Shown: positions 1 through 6,530 of the stretch, in pieces | Layout: every line of letters starts with the position of its first letter | How positions within the stretch are numbered: position 1 is the first letter of the stretch | Origin: JAGOTP01 sp964359565 | Lineage (GTDB): Bacteria > Patescibacteriota > Patescibacteriia > 2-12-FULL-60-25 | Direction: 5' to 3' | Assembly (NCBI GenBank): GCA_964359565.1 | Contig: CAYHTN010000069.1 | Span: 1 to 6,714, forward strand | DNA: 6,714 bases | Position numbers and translations under genes: made by a program | The notes under the pieces: model-generated | The model's database searches: none | What the model was told of the DNA's origin: nothing | Seen by the model: the letters and a program-made list of their open reading frames with translations, nothing else

Positions 1-475
1 TCTTCAAAAGCGGTTCCGGCTCGATCCGAATACTAAAATACGGAGTCAATTTACGATCGTAGGTGGTGTGATGTGGTCGCACGGTTTGAGTAAATGGATA
101 TCCTTTGTTTTCAAACAGGGCCACGAGCGACGCCATCGTTCCGCCAACGGGATAGATTTCTAGATGATCAAAGCCGCTCTTCTGACTTCCATCAGGTTTC
201 TGATCCGATAATTCCAAGAACTGAATTTCTCCCAAGGCCGTTGCTAATGCTGGTTTGAATTTGAAAAAGGCAATTCGTCTTCCAGAGATGAAAGATTGAT
301 ACAAAAAAGAAGAAGTCGGCTCTACTAACGAGCGGAGCTGTTCAAATTCCTCCGTTGTTCCGCATTTATACCCGATATGATCCACCCTCGCTCGAGTCGT
401 AAATGGGGCTGCCCAGACATTAAAAAGCTGGATCACTTCTTCACTTTGCGCAAAAAATGAGGTGGGGGTAGGCAT
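1..475 (-). CDS. yecM: YecM-like VOC-fold protein, 3' end cut by the window edge
   Basis: The frame opens at an ATG read from 475 to 473 and stays open for 158 codons to the window edge, so the C-terminus is missing. The protein resembles E. coli YecM, a putative metal-binding protein of the vicinal oxygen chelate (VOC) fold with no established reaction. Shared features, recalled from the family, are VDHIGYKC near residues 31-38 (YecM has DHISLRC), an SGRRIAFFKF segment near 64-73, LELSDQKP near 88-94, and GFDHLEI at 101-107. His33, Glu88, His104 and Glu106 are the likely metal-site residues. E. coli YecM is about 190 residues, so some 30 residues may be missing. Upstream on the minus strand there is a weak AGGAAA about 9 bases before the ATG. 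The gene is transcribed away from the HAD remnant and is probably cytosolic, as no signal peptide is visible. Family assignment is fairly sure; function is unknown. Confidence 0.8.
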   Translation of the reverse strand, partial: MPTPTSFFAQSEEVIQLFNVWAAPFTTRARVDHIGYKCGTTEEFEQLRSLVEPTSSFLYQSFISGRRIAFFKFKPALATALGEIQFLELSDQKPDGSQKSGFDHLEIYPVGGTMASLVALFENKGYPFTQTVRPHHTTYDRKLTPYFSIRIEPEPLLK

Positions 476-512
476 AATTTATATTTCCTATATCCCTACC
501 TTATCATGTGGG

Positions 513-546
513 ACTATCGTATAGTACCCCTATGAACTATCGTGTA
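513..546. promoter_or_regulatory. Small palindrome, direct repeat and possible leaderless -10 between divergent genes
   Basis: Between the yecM-like gene and the HAD remnant lies a perfect inverted repeat, ACTAT-CGT-ATAGT (513-525). Its left part recurs as ACTATCGTGTA at 536-546, 23 bp downstream. The right arm supplies TATAGT (520-525), a good -10 match ending six bases before the ATG at 532. Transcription from it would start at about the A of that ATG, giving a leaderless mRNA. No convincing -35 is visible. On the minus strand the same palindrome offers TACTAT (526-521), a possible -10 for the yecM-like gene. This is inference from short motifs; an operator role for the palindrome is equally unproven. 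Confidence 0.3.
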
Positions 547-600
547 ATCCTCTTCGATGCTGATGGCATGACCATTATTCCCCAGCGCTTTTCTCGATAA
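532..600 (+). pseudogene. Truncated N-terminus of a HAD-family hydrolase
   Basis: A 22-codon frame begins at ATG 532 and ends at TAA 598-600. Its product begins MNYRVILFDADGM. The hydrophobic strand followed by DADG is motif I of the haloacid dehalogenase (HAD) superfamily, with the nucleophile Asp9 and the acid Asp11. Members such as phosphoglycolate-phosphatase-like enzymes usually run about 200 residues, and nothing resembling motifs II-IV follows in the 128 bp before the next gene. The rest has therefore been lost, apparently by deletion or by entry of the repeat that begins five bases after the stop. There is no SD, but a TATAGT box sits where a leaderless transcript would need it. A chance 22-residue ORF or a small leader peptide cannot be excluded, although the motif-I match at the very N-terminus argues for a decayed gene. 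It is separate from the intact HAD domain at 3745-5199. Confidence 0.55.
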
Positions 601-604
601 ACTC

Positions 605-645
605 GTGACATTCGAAGATCCTTCGCTCTACTCAGGATGACAAAG
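605..645. repeat. REP-like dispersed intergenic repeat
   Basis: This stretch contains AGATCCTTCG, a short spacer and CTCAGGATGACAAAG. That wording closely matches the 'atccttcg...ctcaggatgaca' class of short intergenic repeats seen in many bacterial genomes (recalled, not searched). ATCCT (618-622) and AGGAT (634-638) can pair across an 11-base loop, and the TTCGAA palindrome (611-616) lies just upstream. Only one copy is present in this window, so repetitiveness cannot be shown here. It directly follows the stop of the HAD remnant, suggesting it marks the truncation point. It has no T-tract and is not a typical intrinsic terminator. Confidence 0.55.
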
Positions 646-728
646 CAGTGAGCTGATTCGGACCGAAATAGTTGATAAACGTAGCATTGCCTCGCTCATT
701 TCGCTCGTGTTAGCCTACGGCCATCTCT
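646..728. other. Non-coding leader region before the amine-oxidase-like gene
   Basis: No gene or RNA gene is recognisable here. The visible structure is a perfect inverted repeat TTCGG-A-CCGAA (657-667), a second GATAAAC (674-680) matching one at 596-602, a CGTAG/CTACG pair (680-684 and 715-719) that could form a weak long-loop stem, and a CGCTC doublet around 693-706. A promoter for the gene at 729 should lie here, but no convincing -35/-10 pair or SD is seen. It may be more repeat-derived sequence joined to the REP-like element. Confidence 0.4.
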
Positions 729-2015
729 ATGACGAAAAAACGTATTGCAGTTGTTGGCGCGGGAATTTCAGGGCTTACCTGTGCTTACGAATTACAAAAA
801 GCGGGGTTTGAGGTCACCGTGTTTGAAAAACGTGACTTCGTCGGTGGACGCATGTCGACCCGAACCAAAGATGGATTACCGTTTGACCTTGGTGCCAATC
901 ATCTCTGCAATCTGTATCGTGAGATGAAAAAATATTGCAATGAATTTGGGATCGGTTGGGAGAAGATGACCTTCTCGAACTACGGAATCTATAAAGATGG
1001 GAAAATCGTTCCTCTGATGCAAGCTGCCAGCACCTGGTCTCGTTTCACCTTTTTTCTGCGACAGCTCGGCAAACGTCGCACGCATGATTTCTTTGATCTT
1101 TCGAACGCCGCTTTTCTGGATACAGAATCAGGCACCGATTTTGGCAAGAAAATGGCCGCGGACGACATCAATAATTTTCTCGTTGATGGCTTTACTTCGA
1201 CCTATCAGTTCCACCGAGCAAACGAGATCAGTAGTGGCGCGTTTATCGCGATCTTAGAATCGATTGGTCACGATGGAGACGCGTGGAACCTTTACCACCT
1301 CTCTGGTGGTATGAGTGTCCTTCCGGAAGCGTTCGCTGCTCGTCTTCCTATAAAACTTAACTCTCCCATTACGAGCGTAGAAGCAAAAGATGGAACCGTT
1401 GAACTAAGCGTTGGTAATCAGAAAGAAATGTATGATGCCGTCGTTCTCGCGAGCACGGCATCCGCCACTCTCAAATTTTATAAAAATCCAACTTCGGCCC
1501 AAAAAAATCTTTTAGAAAAAAGTCTCTACGCGACGAGCATTAGCGTTGCTCTTCGTTTTTCTCAAGAAGCACTCCCACCTCAATCCGTTGTTTGGACCCC
1601 TTATATTCAAAGCCCGAAGATCTCTGGTTACACCAACGAGCTCATGAAAGGAACAGATGTTGTGAAAGATGGCGAATCTTTGCTTTGCGTCTGGCTTCAT
1701 GAAGATTTTGCAAAAACACTCATCAATAAAAGCGACGAAGAAATCTTCGCCGCCGTGATTCCAGAACTGAAAAAAGTTGCCCCATGGATCAAGAGCGATA
1801 CGAAGATCGCCCCTCATGACATCGAGCGTTGGACTGAGGCGATGCCAAAATTTTCGTACGGACATCTTACTCGTGTTAAAAATTTTCTTGCCGAGCATCA
1901 AGGCGAGCACAACGTGTATCTCTGCGGTGACTTCATGAACAGTCTTTGGACTGAAGGAAGCATTCGTGGCGGACAACGAACCGCACACCTCATCTCCCGT
2001 AAATTTACTTCGTAG
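729..2015 (+). CDS. FAD-dependent amine-oxidase/protoporphyrinogen-oxidase-like oxidoreductase
   Basis: A 428-residue flavoprotein. The N-terminus has the Rossmann dinucleotide-binding signature: VVGAGISGL around residues 8-16, then Glu33 at the end of the second strand to bind the FAD ribose, followed by GGRMST (39-44), typical of the amine-oxidase/phytoene-desaturase superfamily. GGMSVLPEAFAARL (193-206) matches the segment before the second FAD-contact region, and the C-terminal YLCGDFMN and EGSIRGGQRTAHLI (about 397-421) form the closing FAD motif. The length suits amine oxidases and HemY-type enzymes. The substrate is not evident; haem, carotenoid, polyamine or lipid substrates are all possible. 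No signal peptide is visible, so it is probably cytosolic or peripheral. ATG 729 is the natural start because the Rossmann strand begins five residues later, but no SD precedes it. Its 3' end overlaps the converging gene by 11 bp, and both are FAD enzymes of one superfamily, so related chemistry is possible but unproven. Confidence 0.85.
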   Translation: MTKKRIAVVGAGISGLTCAYELQKAGFEVTVFEKRDFVGGRMSTRTKDGLPFDLGANHLCNLYREMKKYCNEFGIGWEKMTFSNYGIYKDGKIVPLMQAASTWSRFTFFLRQLGKRRTHDFFDLSNAAFLDTESGTDFGKKMAADDINNFLVDGFTSTYQFHRANEISSGAFIAILESIGHDGDAWNLYHLSGGMSVLPEAFAARLPIKLNSPITSVEAKDGTVELSVGNQKEMYDAVVLASTASATLKFYKNPTSAQKNLLEKSLYATSISVALRFSQEALPPQSVVWTPYIQSPKISGYTNELMKGTDVVKDGESLLCVWLHEDFAKTLINKSDEEIFAAVIPELKKVAPWIKSDTKIAPHDIERWTEAMPKFSYGHLTRVKNFLAEHQGEHNVYLCGDFMNSLWTEGSIRGGQRTAHLISRKFTS

Positions 2016-3696
2016 TTTTTTCACGAATAGCGCGGATAAATTCCTCATCCGTTGGACCTTCGGAAGCACGATAGAATTCATCTCCTGTGAGTGCCATATA
2101 AAGCGCCATCCCTGTTCCGACGGTTCCGTAGACACCGGCGTAGCCACTCGATGCGTTGCACCAGAAAAAATTCTTCCATGGCGTTTCGGCCCGTAAACGA
2201 TTGGTAGAAATTTGCGCCGGGTCCATGAGTGAACCGTACGCATTTCCTTTTGGCGCCATCACAAAATCTTCATTCGTGACCGTTGTTCCCACCACCTTCA
2301 CGGCAATGTGCTTACGTATGTCGGGCACGTATTTTTGTTCGATGAGATCCAACAATCGATCCGCGAGCGCCATCTTCATTTTGGTATATTCCGCATAGCT
2401 TCGATCCTGCGCTTGTTTGAACGAATCGTAATCCGTGAGTGTCGCGATCTCCATAATCTGGCCTCCCGGCGGCGTTGTGCCTGGCTCATCCGTATGCAAG
2501 CTTGGGGTTGAGATAAAAAACCAAGGCTTCGAAAAATCGCCCTTAAGCTGTTCTCTCCAAATCTGATTCATGTCCCACTGTTCAAGATGCCAGACATTGT
2601 GTTTCCCAAAACCGTACTTCCGCAGATCGATATCCTTCAGACCAAGATAGACCACCATCCCCGACGGTGAGTATTTGTATTTTAATGGTTTCTGAAACGA
2701 GGCCGGGAATTTTTCCCAGCCGATCATCTCCGCAGCCAATTGCGGATCCATGTTGCAAATATATTGTTTAGCTTTGAAGATTTTGCCATCTTTTGTTTGG
2801 ACGTGCGTGACTTGGTCGCCATCGGTCTCAACTTTTGTGACTGGCATCTCATAATAAATATGACAGCCCTCATGATCGGTAATGAACTTCGTCAAACGAT
2901 CAACATAGTAACGAAAGTGCTTGCTCGGATAATACGCACCCGTATTGTACCCGCCGAACAGACCGACATAGCCAAAAATAGAAAGCTCTTCCGGAGGTGA
3001 CATCATGTCGCCTGCATTGGCAATGAGCACGGCTTGCGCTTCTTTAGAAAGACCACATTCATCGAAGACGTGTTGTAACGTCTTATTTTTATACTGAATC
3101 AGGGTCCGGAATCGATACGCCTTGGTGATGTAGTGCCACCAACGGATTTTCCCCATCGGGAAATAGGATAGTTCGTCGCGGATTCGCGCCATAATATCCG
3201 TAAAACGCTTGGTTGGAGCACCCTGGCCTGGATACGCCTTCTCCATATTTTCGATCAGACGATCAAAGCCATACGGGATCTGCACCATTTTTCCATCTGG
3301 CATGACCATGTGGTCGTACCCTTCTGGATCGTATAACTCAAAAGTAATGTCGTTCTCCAGTCCAATCTTCTTTAAAAATTCGTAGATTTTCCCTCCTGGC
3401 CCACAGCCCCAAGTATAGTGAATCTGGGCGCAAAAATGATAGTCGCCCATCTTAAACGACTGAGCGTATCCGCCAGGAATATCATGTGCTTCGAGCATAC
3501 AAACCTTCTTGCCAGCATGAGCAAGGAGAGCGCCGACCGTGAGAGCCGAACTTCCTGTCCCGACAATGACATAATCGTAGGTATGTCCTTCGGCGTAACA
3601 GGCGTCTTGACGAGTGTGGTCTTCGGCGGTGAGGGCAGAGGTGCTGTGTTTAATGGCCATAGAGAGAAAAGTAAGCTGCCGCGCATAGTAACACAT
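2005..3696 (-). CDS. Phytoene desaturase / carotenoid isomerase / retinol saturase-like FAD oxidoreductase
   Basis: A 563-residue flavoprotein of the CrtI/CrtISO/RetSat type. About 40 residues precede YVIVGTGSSALTVGALLAH, the FAD-binding glycine motif (GTGSSA at 46-51), with Glu69 ending the second strand and IPGGYAQSF just after. The C-terminus carries the closing flavin motif YAGVYGTVGTGMALYMAL (about 520-537). Known relatives desaturate, isomerise or saturate C=C bonds in polyprenoid chains; the substrate here is not visible. It is somewhat longer than many CrtI proteins (about 500). Two adjacent ATGs (3699 and 3696) follow AAGGAG at 3707-3702. The spacing is 2 bases to the first and 5 to the second, so 3696 is preferred. 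An internal Met at 3660 has no SD but would give a shorter leader. The gene runs divergently from the arabinose-donor operon with only about 48 bp between starts. A role in modifying the polyprenyl carrier is possible but speculative. Confidence 0.85.
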   Translation of the reverse strand: MCYYARQLTFLSMAIKHSTSALTAEDHTRQDACYAEGHTYDYVIVGTGSSALTVGALLAHAGKKVCMLEAHDIPGGYAQSFKMGDYHFCAQIHYTWGCGPGGKIYEFLKKIGLENDITFELYDPEGYDHMVMPDGKMVQIPYGFDRLIENMEKAYPGQGAPTKRFTDIMARIRDELSYFPMGKIRWWHYITKAYRFRTLIQYKNKTLQHVFDECGLSKEAQAVLIANAGDMMSPPEELSIFGYVGLFGGYNTGAYYPSKHFRYYVDRLTKFITDHEGCHIYYEMPVTKVETDGDQVTHVQTKDGKIFKAKQYICNMDPQLAAEMIGWEKFPASFQKPLKYKYSPSGMVVYLGLKDIDLRKYGFGKHNVWHLEQWDMNQIWREQLKGDFSKPWFFISTPSLHTDEPGTTPPGGQIMEIATLTDYDSFKQAQDRSYAEYTKMKMALADRLLDLIEQKYVPDIRKHIAVKVVGTTVTNEDFVMAPKGNAYGSLMDPAQISTNRLRAETPWKNFFWCNASSGYAGVYGTVGTGMALYMALTGDEFYRASEGPTDEEFIRAIREKTTK

Positions 3697-3699
3697 CAT

Positions 3700-3744
3700 A
3701 ACTCCTTGTACATCCGGATATTCTCTGGCCAGTCAGGGTCAAAA
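3700..3744. promoter_or_regulatory. Very short divergent intergenic region
   Basis: These 45 bp separate the leftward CrtI-like gene from the rightward HAD-UbiA gene. It contains a perfect 8-bp palindrome, CTGGCCAG (3725-3732), a possible operator. On the minus strand TTGACC (3742-3737) followed 16 bases later by TATCCG is a poor promoter match that would start transcription almost on the SD. On the plus strand TATTCT (3719-3724) lacks a -35. Promoters for both genes must overlap here or lie inside the opposite coding sequence. Confidence 0.3.
3702..3707 (-). promoter_or_regulatory. Strong Shine-Dalgarno of the CrtI-like gene
   Basis: Read on the minus strand this is AAGGAG, the only textbook SD in the window. 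It lies 5 bases before ATG 3696 and 2 bases before ATG 3699, which favours 3696 as the start and argues against the internal Met at 3660. Confidence 0.6.
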
Positions 3745-5199
3745 ATGCTACATAACGGTAAGTCTATGCCTGATCCGTCCGCCTCCAAGCTCCCTCTTTA
3801 CGTCGATCTCGATGGGACGCTCATACATACCGATACGCTCTGGGAATCCCTCGTGGCCTTGGTAAGGCAAAACCCTCGAGGCATTTTTTACGTCCTCCGT
3901 GCTCTCCCTCGAGGAAAGGCGGCGTTTAAGCACACGCTTGCGGAACAAGTGAACCTCTCTCCGCTGGATCTCCCCTATCACGAAGCGGTGATTGTCTATC
4001 TCAAGCAAGAAAAGGATCGAGGCCGTAGCCTGATCCTTGCGACGGCTGCGTCCGAAGCGACGGCGCGCCGTATCGCGGATCATCTCGCTCTTTTCGATGC
4101 TGTCCTCGCAAGCACAGCTAATCATAATCTTCGCGGCACTGCGAAACGCGATGCGATCGCCGCCCATGCACAAGGCCCCTACGAATATATGGGCGATCAT
4201 GCGATTGATCTCCCCATTTGGACAAGCGCTGCCCGTGCTCATGTCGTTCTTCCCGCAAACGCGGATTGGCATCGCTCAATTCCGACCGCGCAACGAGGCG
4301 AACGCTTTCAAGCTCTTGGCGGAACCTGGAAAAATTTATTGCGAGCTCTTCGACTCCACCAATGGGCAAAGAATGTTCTGATTTTCCTTCCTCTGTTTCT
4401 TTCACATGTTTTTACCGATCCAGCCAAACTTCGCGCCGGGATCATCGCTTTCTTCAGTTTTAGCTTGAGCGCATCGGCGATTTATCTCGTGAATGATATT
4501 TTCGATATCCACGCCGATCGTCGCCACCCTGAAAAACGATTGCGTCCCTTCGCCCGTGGGACCTACGCGATCCCTTCCGGACTCCTCTGGAGCGGTGCAC
4601 TGTTAGTGGTGAGTTTATCTCTCGCTTTTCTTCTCTCTCCTCTCGTTGCTCTTTGTATCGGTGGATACGTACTCATCACCTGCCTCTACACCCTTTGGTT
4701 AAAAAAAATTCCCGTCGTCGACGTTGTCTTGATTGGCTTTTTTTATACCTATCGCATTCTTGTTGGCGCGATTGCTACCGAAACTATGGTCAGTGATTGG
4801 CTCTTAGTATTCTCTGCGTTCTTCTTTTTGAGTCTCGGGATTGAAAAGCGTTATGGCGAACTGCTCCGTGTCGCCAATGAACCGAGCTCTTCCCTCCATG
4901 GGCGTGGCTATCACAAAGAAGATCTTCCCGTCGTCTTAGGCTTCGGATTGAACACCGCCTTCCTCTCTTTGCTTGTGCTTGCGTTTTACATTCGAAGCGC
5001 CGAGGTCACCAAACTCTACACTCACCCCTTCTTACTTTGGGGCGTGGTCCTTCTTCTTTTAGTATGGATGATGCGCCTCTGGCTTCTCGCGCATCGTGGC
5101 ATCGTTCGAGATGATCCGCTGCTTTTTACCCTCCGTGATCAAAAGAGCCGGATTCTCTTTGTGCTTATCCTCGGCATCCTGATCATCGCATCCCTCTAG
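3745..5199 (+). CDS. HAD phosphatase-UbiA prenyltransferase fusion, probable polyprenyl-phosphate phosphoribosyltransferase
   Basis: A 484-residue two-domain protein. Residues about 17-175 form a HAD domain with every catalytic motif: YVDLDGTL (Asp21, Asp23), Thr100 in ILATAAS, Lys134, and MGDHAIDL (Asp151, Asp155). Residues about 195-484 are a UbiA-type integral membrane prenyltransferase with about nine hydrophobic segments, the NDIFDIHAD motif (Asn250, Asp251, Asp254, Asp258) and the second-site motif YTLWLKKIPVVD (315-326). UbiA enzymes move or accept prenyl groups. With dprE1 and a dprE2-like gene next door, the likely reaction is that of mycobacterial Rv3806c, joining PRPP to polyprenyl phosphate at the membrane. 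The HAD part may then remove the 5-phosphate, a separate enzyme in mycobacteria; this is inference. HAD-UbiA fusions are a known architecture. ATG 3745 is used, with a weak AGGG upstream; ATG 3766 is an alternative. The frame extends open to 3418, but that part is antisense to the CrtI-like gene. The stop lies 2 bp before the next start. Confidence 0.85.
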   Translation: MLHNGKSMPDPSASKLPLYVDLDGTLIHTDTLWESLVALVRQNPRGIFYVLRALPRGKAAFKHTLAEQVNLSPLDLPYHEAVIVYLKQEKDRGRSLILATAASEATARRIADHLALFDAVLASTANHNLRGTAKRDAIAAHAQGPYEYMGDHAIDLPIWTSAARAHVVLPANADWHRSIPTAQRGERFQALGGTWKNLLRALRLHQWAKNVLIFLPLFLSHVFTDPAKLRAGIIAFFSFSLSASAIYLVNDIFDIHADRRHPEKRLRPFARGTYAIPSGLLWSGALLVVSLSLAFLLSPLVALCIGGYVLITCLYTLWLKKIPVVDVVLIGFFYTYRILVGAIATETMVSDWLLVFSAFFFLSLGIEKRYGELLRVANEPSSSLHGRGYHKEDLPVVLGFGLNTAFLSLLVLAFYIRSAEVTKLYTHPFLLWGVVLLLLVWMMRLWLLAHRGIVRDDPLLFTLRDQKSRILFVLILGILIIASL

Positions 5200-5201
5200 T
5201 T

Positions 5202-6518
5202 ATGCCTGCTCATGTTTTATCTTCTTGGGGAAATTATCCTGCCGCTTCGACACAAGAAATAAAAGAATATACCTGGCGTACGAATGATCTTCCTTCAAAA
5301 TCGCGCTTGCTCCCTCGCGGGCTTGGACGAAGCTACGGTGATAGCTGTTTAAATGATCAAGGCACATTGCTCGTAACGACGAAGCTTAACCATCTCCTCT
5401 CTTTTGACGAAGCTACGGGTCGATTACGCGCCGAAGCCGGCATCTCTTTCGCAGAGATTCTTTCGTTCGCCATTCCCGAAGGCTGGTTCGTGCCTGTGAC
5501 CCCTGGGACAAAGTACATCACCCTCGGCGGAGCAATCGCAAATGACATCCACGGCAAGAATCACCATGTCGCTGGTACGATCGGTCGCCACATTACCCGC
5601 TTCGAATTGCTGCGATCAGATGGAACACGAGCTCTCTGCACTCCGACGACAAATACAGATCTGTTTCGCGCCACCATTGGCGGACTCGGCCTCACCGGTC
5701 TCATCACTTGGGCCGAGCTTCAACTAATCCCCATCAAAAGCAGTCTCATCACCCAAGAAGTGATTTCTTTTTCATCCCTACAAGATTTTTTTGCGATCAA
5801 CGATGCATCTGACCAAACCTTTGCTTACACTGTCGCCTGGATCGATACGACTACGTCTGCAAAAGATGTCCGTGGGGTTTTCTTCCGTGGGAATCATAGC
5901 GAAACCGCCGTGGATCTCTCCGAAGAGCACGTACGTACGAGTAAACTCCGTATCCCCTGTTTTGCTCCTGCGGGACTTCTGAATCCACTTTCCATGAAAG
6001 CCTTTAATATCAGCTATGGCTTTCTTCAACACATAAAGCAAGGCGTCGGACAAACCCACTATGATCCATTTTTCTATCCGCTCGATGCGGTCGAAGATTG
6101 GAATAAGTTATACGGACGTCCCGGCTTTCTCCAATATCAATTCGTGGTTCCGCGTGAAACAGCCCCTGAGGTGGTCCCCGCCATTCTCAAAGAAGCAAAA
6201 CGCACAGGGACCGTCGCCTTCCTCTCCGTGTTAAAAACGTTTGGAGAATTGACCTCGCCTGGAATCCTCTCCTTCCCTCGACCAGGGATCACGCTCGCAA
6301 TGGATGTACGTAACCGGGGAGAAAAAACGCTCGCAGCCCTTGATCGGTTCGATGAGATCGTCCTCGCGCATCACGGACGCCTCTATCCCGCCAAAGATGC
6401 CCACATGAGCGCAAAGACCTTCCAAACTTGCTATCCTGAAATAACAGAATTTACTCCTCATATCGATCCCGCCTTCTCCTCCCAATTCTGGCGCCGTGTC
6501 ATGCCTCACATAAAATAA
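5202..6518 (+). CDS. dprE1: Decaprenylphosphoryl-beta-D-ribose 2'-oxidase (DprE1) homologue
   Basis: A 438-residue FAD-linked oxidase of the VAO/PCMH fold (M. tuberculosis DprE1 is about 461). It oxidises the C2 hydroxyl of polyprenyl-phospho-ribose to the keto form, the first half of epimerisation to arabinose. The match is strong across the FAD domain: LLPRGLGRSYGDS (36-48), PGTKYITLGGAIANDIHGKN (101-120), HHVAG, and ATIGGLGLTG (157-166). The HGKNHH histidine at 117 fits the catalytic His of the family. In the substrate half, YPAKD (395-399) provides Lys398, matching the mycobacterial active-site Lys418. By alignment from memory of SFPIPGWNICVDF with SFPRPGITLAMDV, the residue matching benzothiazinone-reactive Cys387 is Ala366. 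ATG 5202 starts 2 bp after the upstream TAG with no SD, so translation is probably coupled. The product should act at the cytoplasmic membrane or periplasmic face on the lipid-linked sugar made by its neighbour. Confidence 0.92.
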   Translation: MPAHVLSSWGNYPAASTQEIKEYTWRTNDLPSKSRLLPRGLGRSYGDSCLNDQGTLLVTTKLNHLLSFDEATGRLRAEAGISFAEILSFAIPEGWFVPVTPGTKYITLGGAIANDIHGKNHHVAGTIGRHITRFELLRSDGTRALCTPTTNTDLFRATIGGLGLTGLITWAELQLIPIKSSLITQEVISFSSLQDFFAINDASDQTFAYTVAWIDTTTSAKDVRGVFFRGNHSETAVDLSEEHVRTSKLRIPCFAPAGLLNPLSMKAFNISYGFLQHIKQGVGQTHYDPFFYPLDAVEDWNKLYGRPGFLQYQFVVPRETAPEVVPAILKEAKRTGTVAFLSVLKTFGELTSPGILSFPRPGITLAMDVRNRGEKTLAALDRFDEIVLAHHGRLYPAKDAHMSAKTFQTCYPEITEFTPHIDPAFSSQFWRRVMPHIK

Positions 6519-6530
6519 TGCATTATCCCT

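Noticed and set aside
2009..2027. TTCGT...ACGAA inverted repeat with a T-run as a terminator at the convergent junction
   Set aside because: The stem is only 5 bp and AT-rich, the T-run lies in the loop rather than after the stem, and the sequence is coding on the minus strand.
1512..2243. 243-codon open frame on the minus strand across the 3' end of the amine-oxidase-like gene
   Set aside because: It overlaps two genes with clear FAD-binding motifs, is low in recognisable motifs, and looks like an antisense shadow.
3418..3744. N-terminal extension of the HAD-UbiA reading frame upstream of ATG 3745
   Set aside because: It is antisense to the well-supported CrtI-like coding region, has no recognisable domain, and the HAD domain begins naturally at about residue 17 from ATG 3745.
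3748..4272. 174-codon minus-strand frame inside the HAD domain
   Set aside because: It lies opposite a coding region with all four HAD motifs intact and shows no domain of its own.
6518..6520. ATG overlapping the dprE1 stop (TAATG) as the start of the SDR gene
   Set aside because: It is in a different frame from the Rossmann sequence; only ATG 6531 opens the SDR frame.
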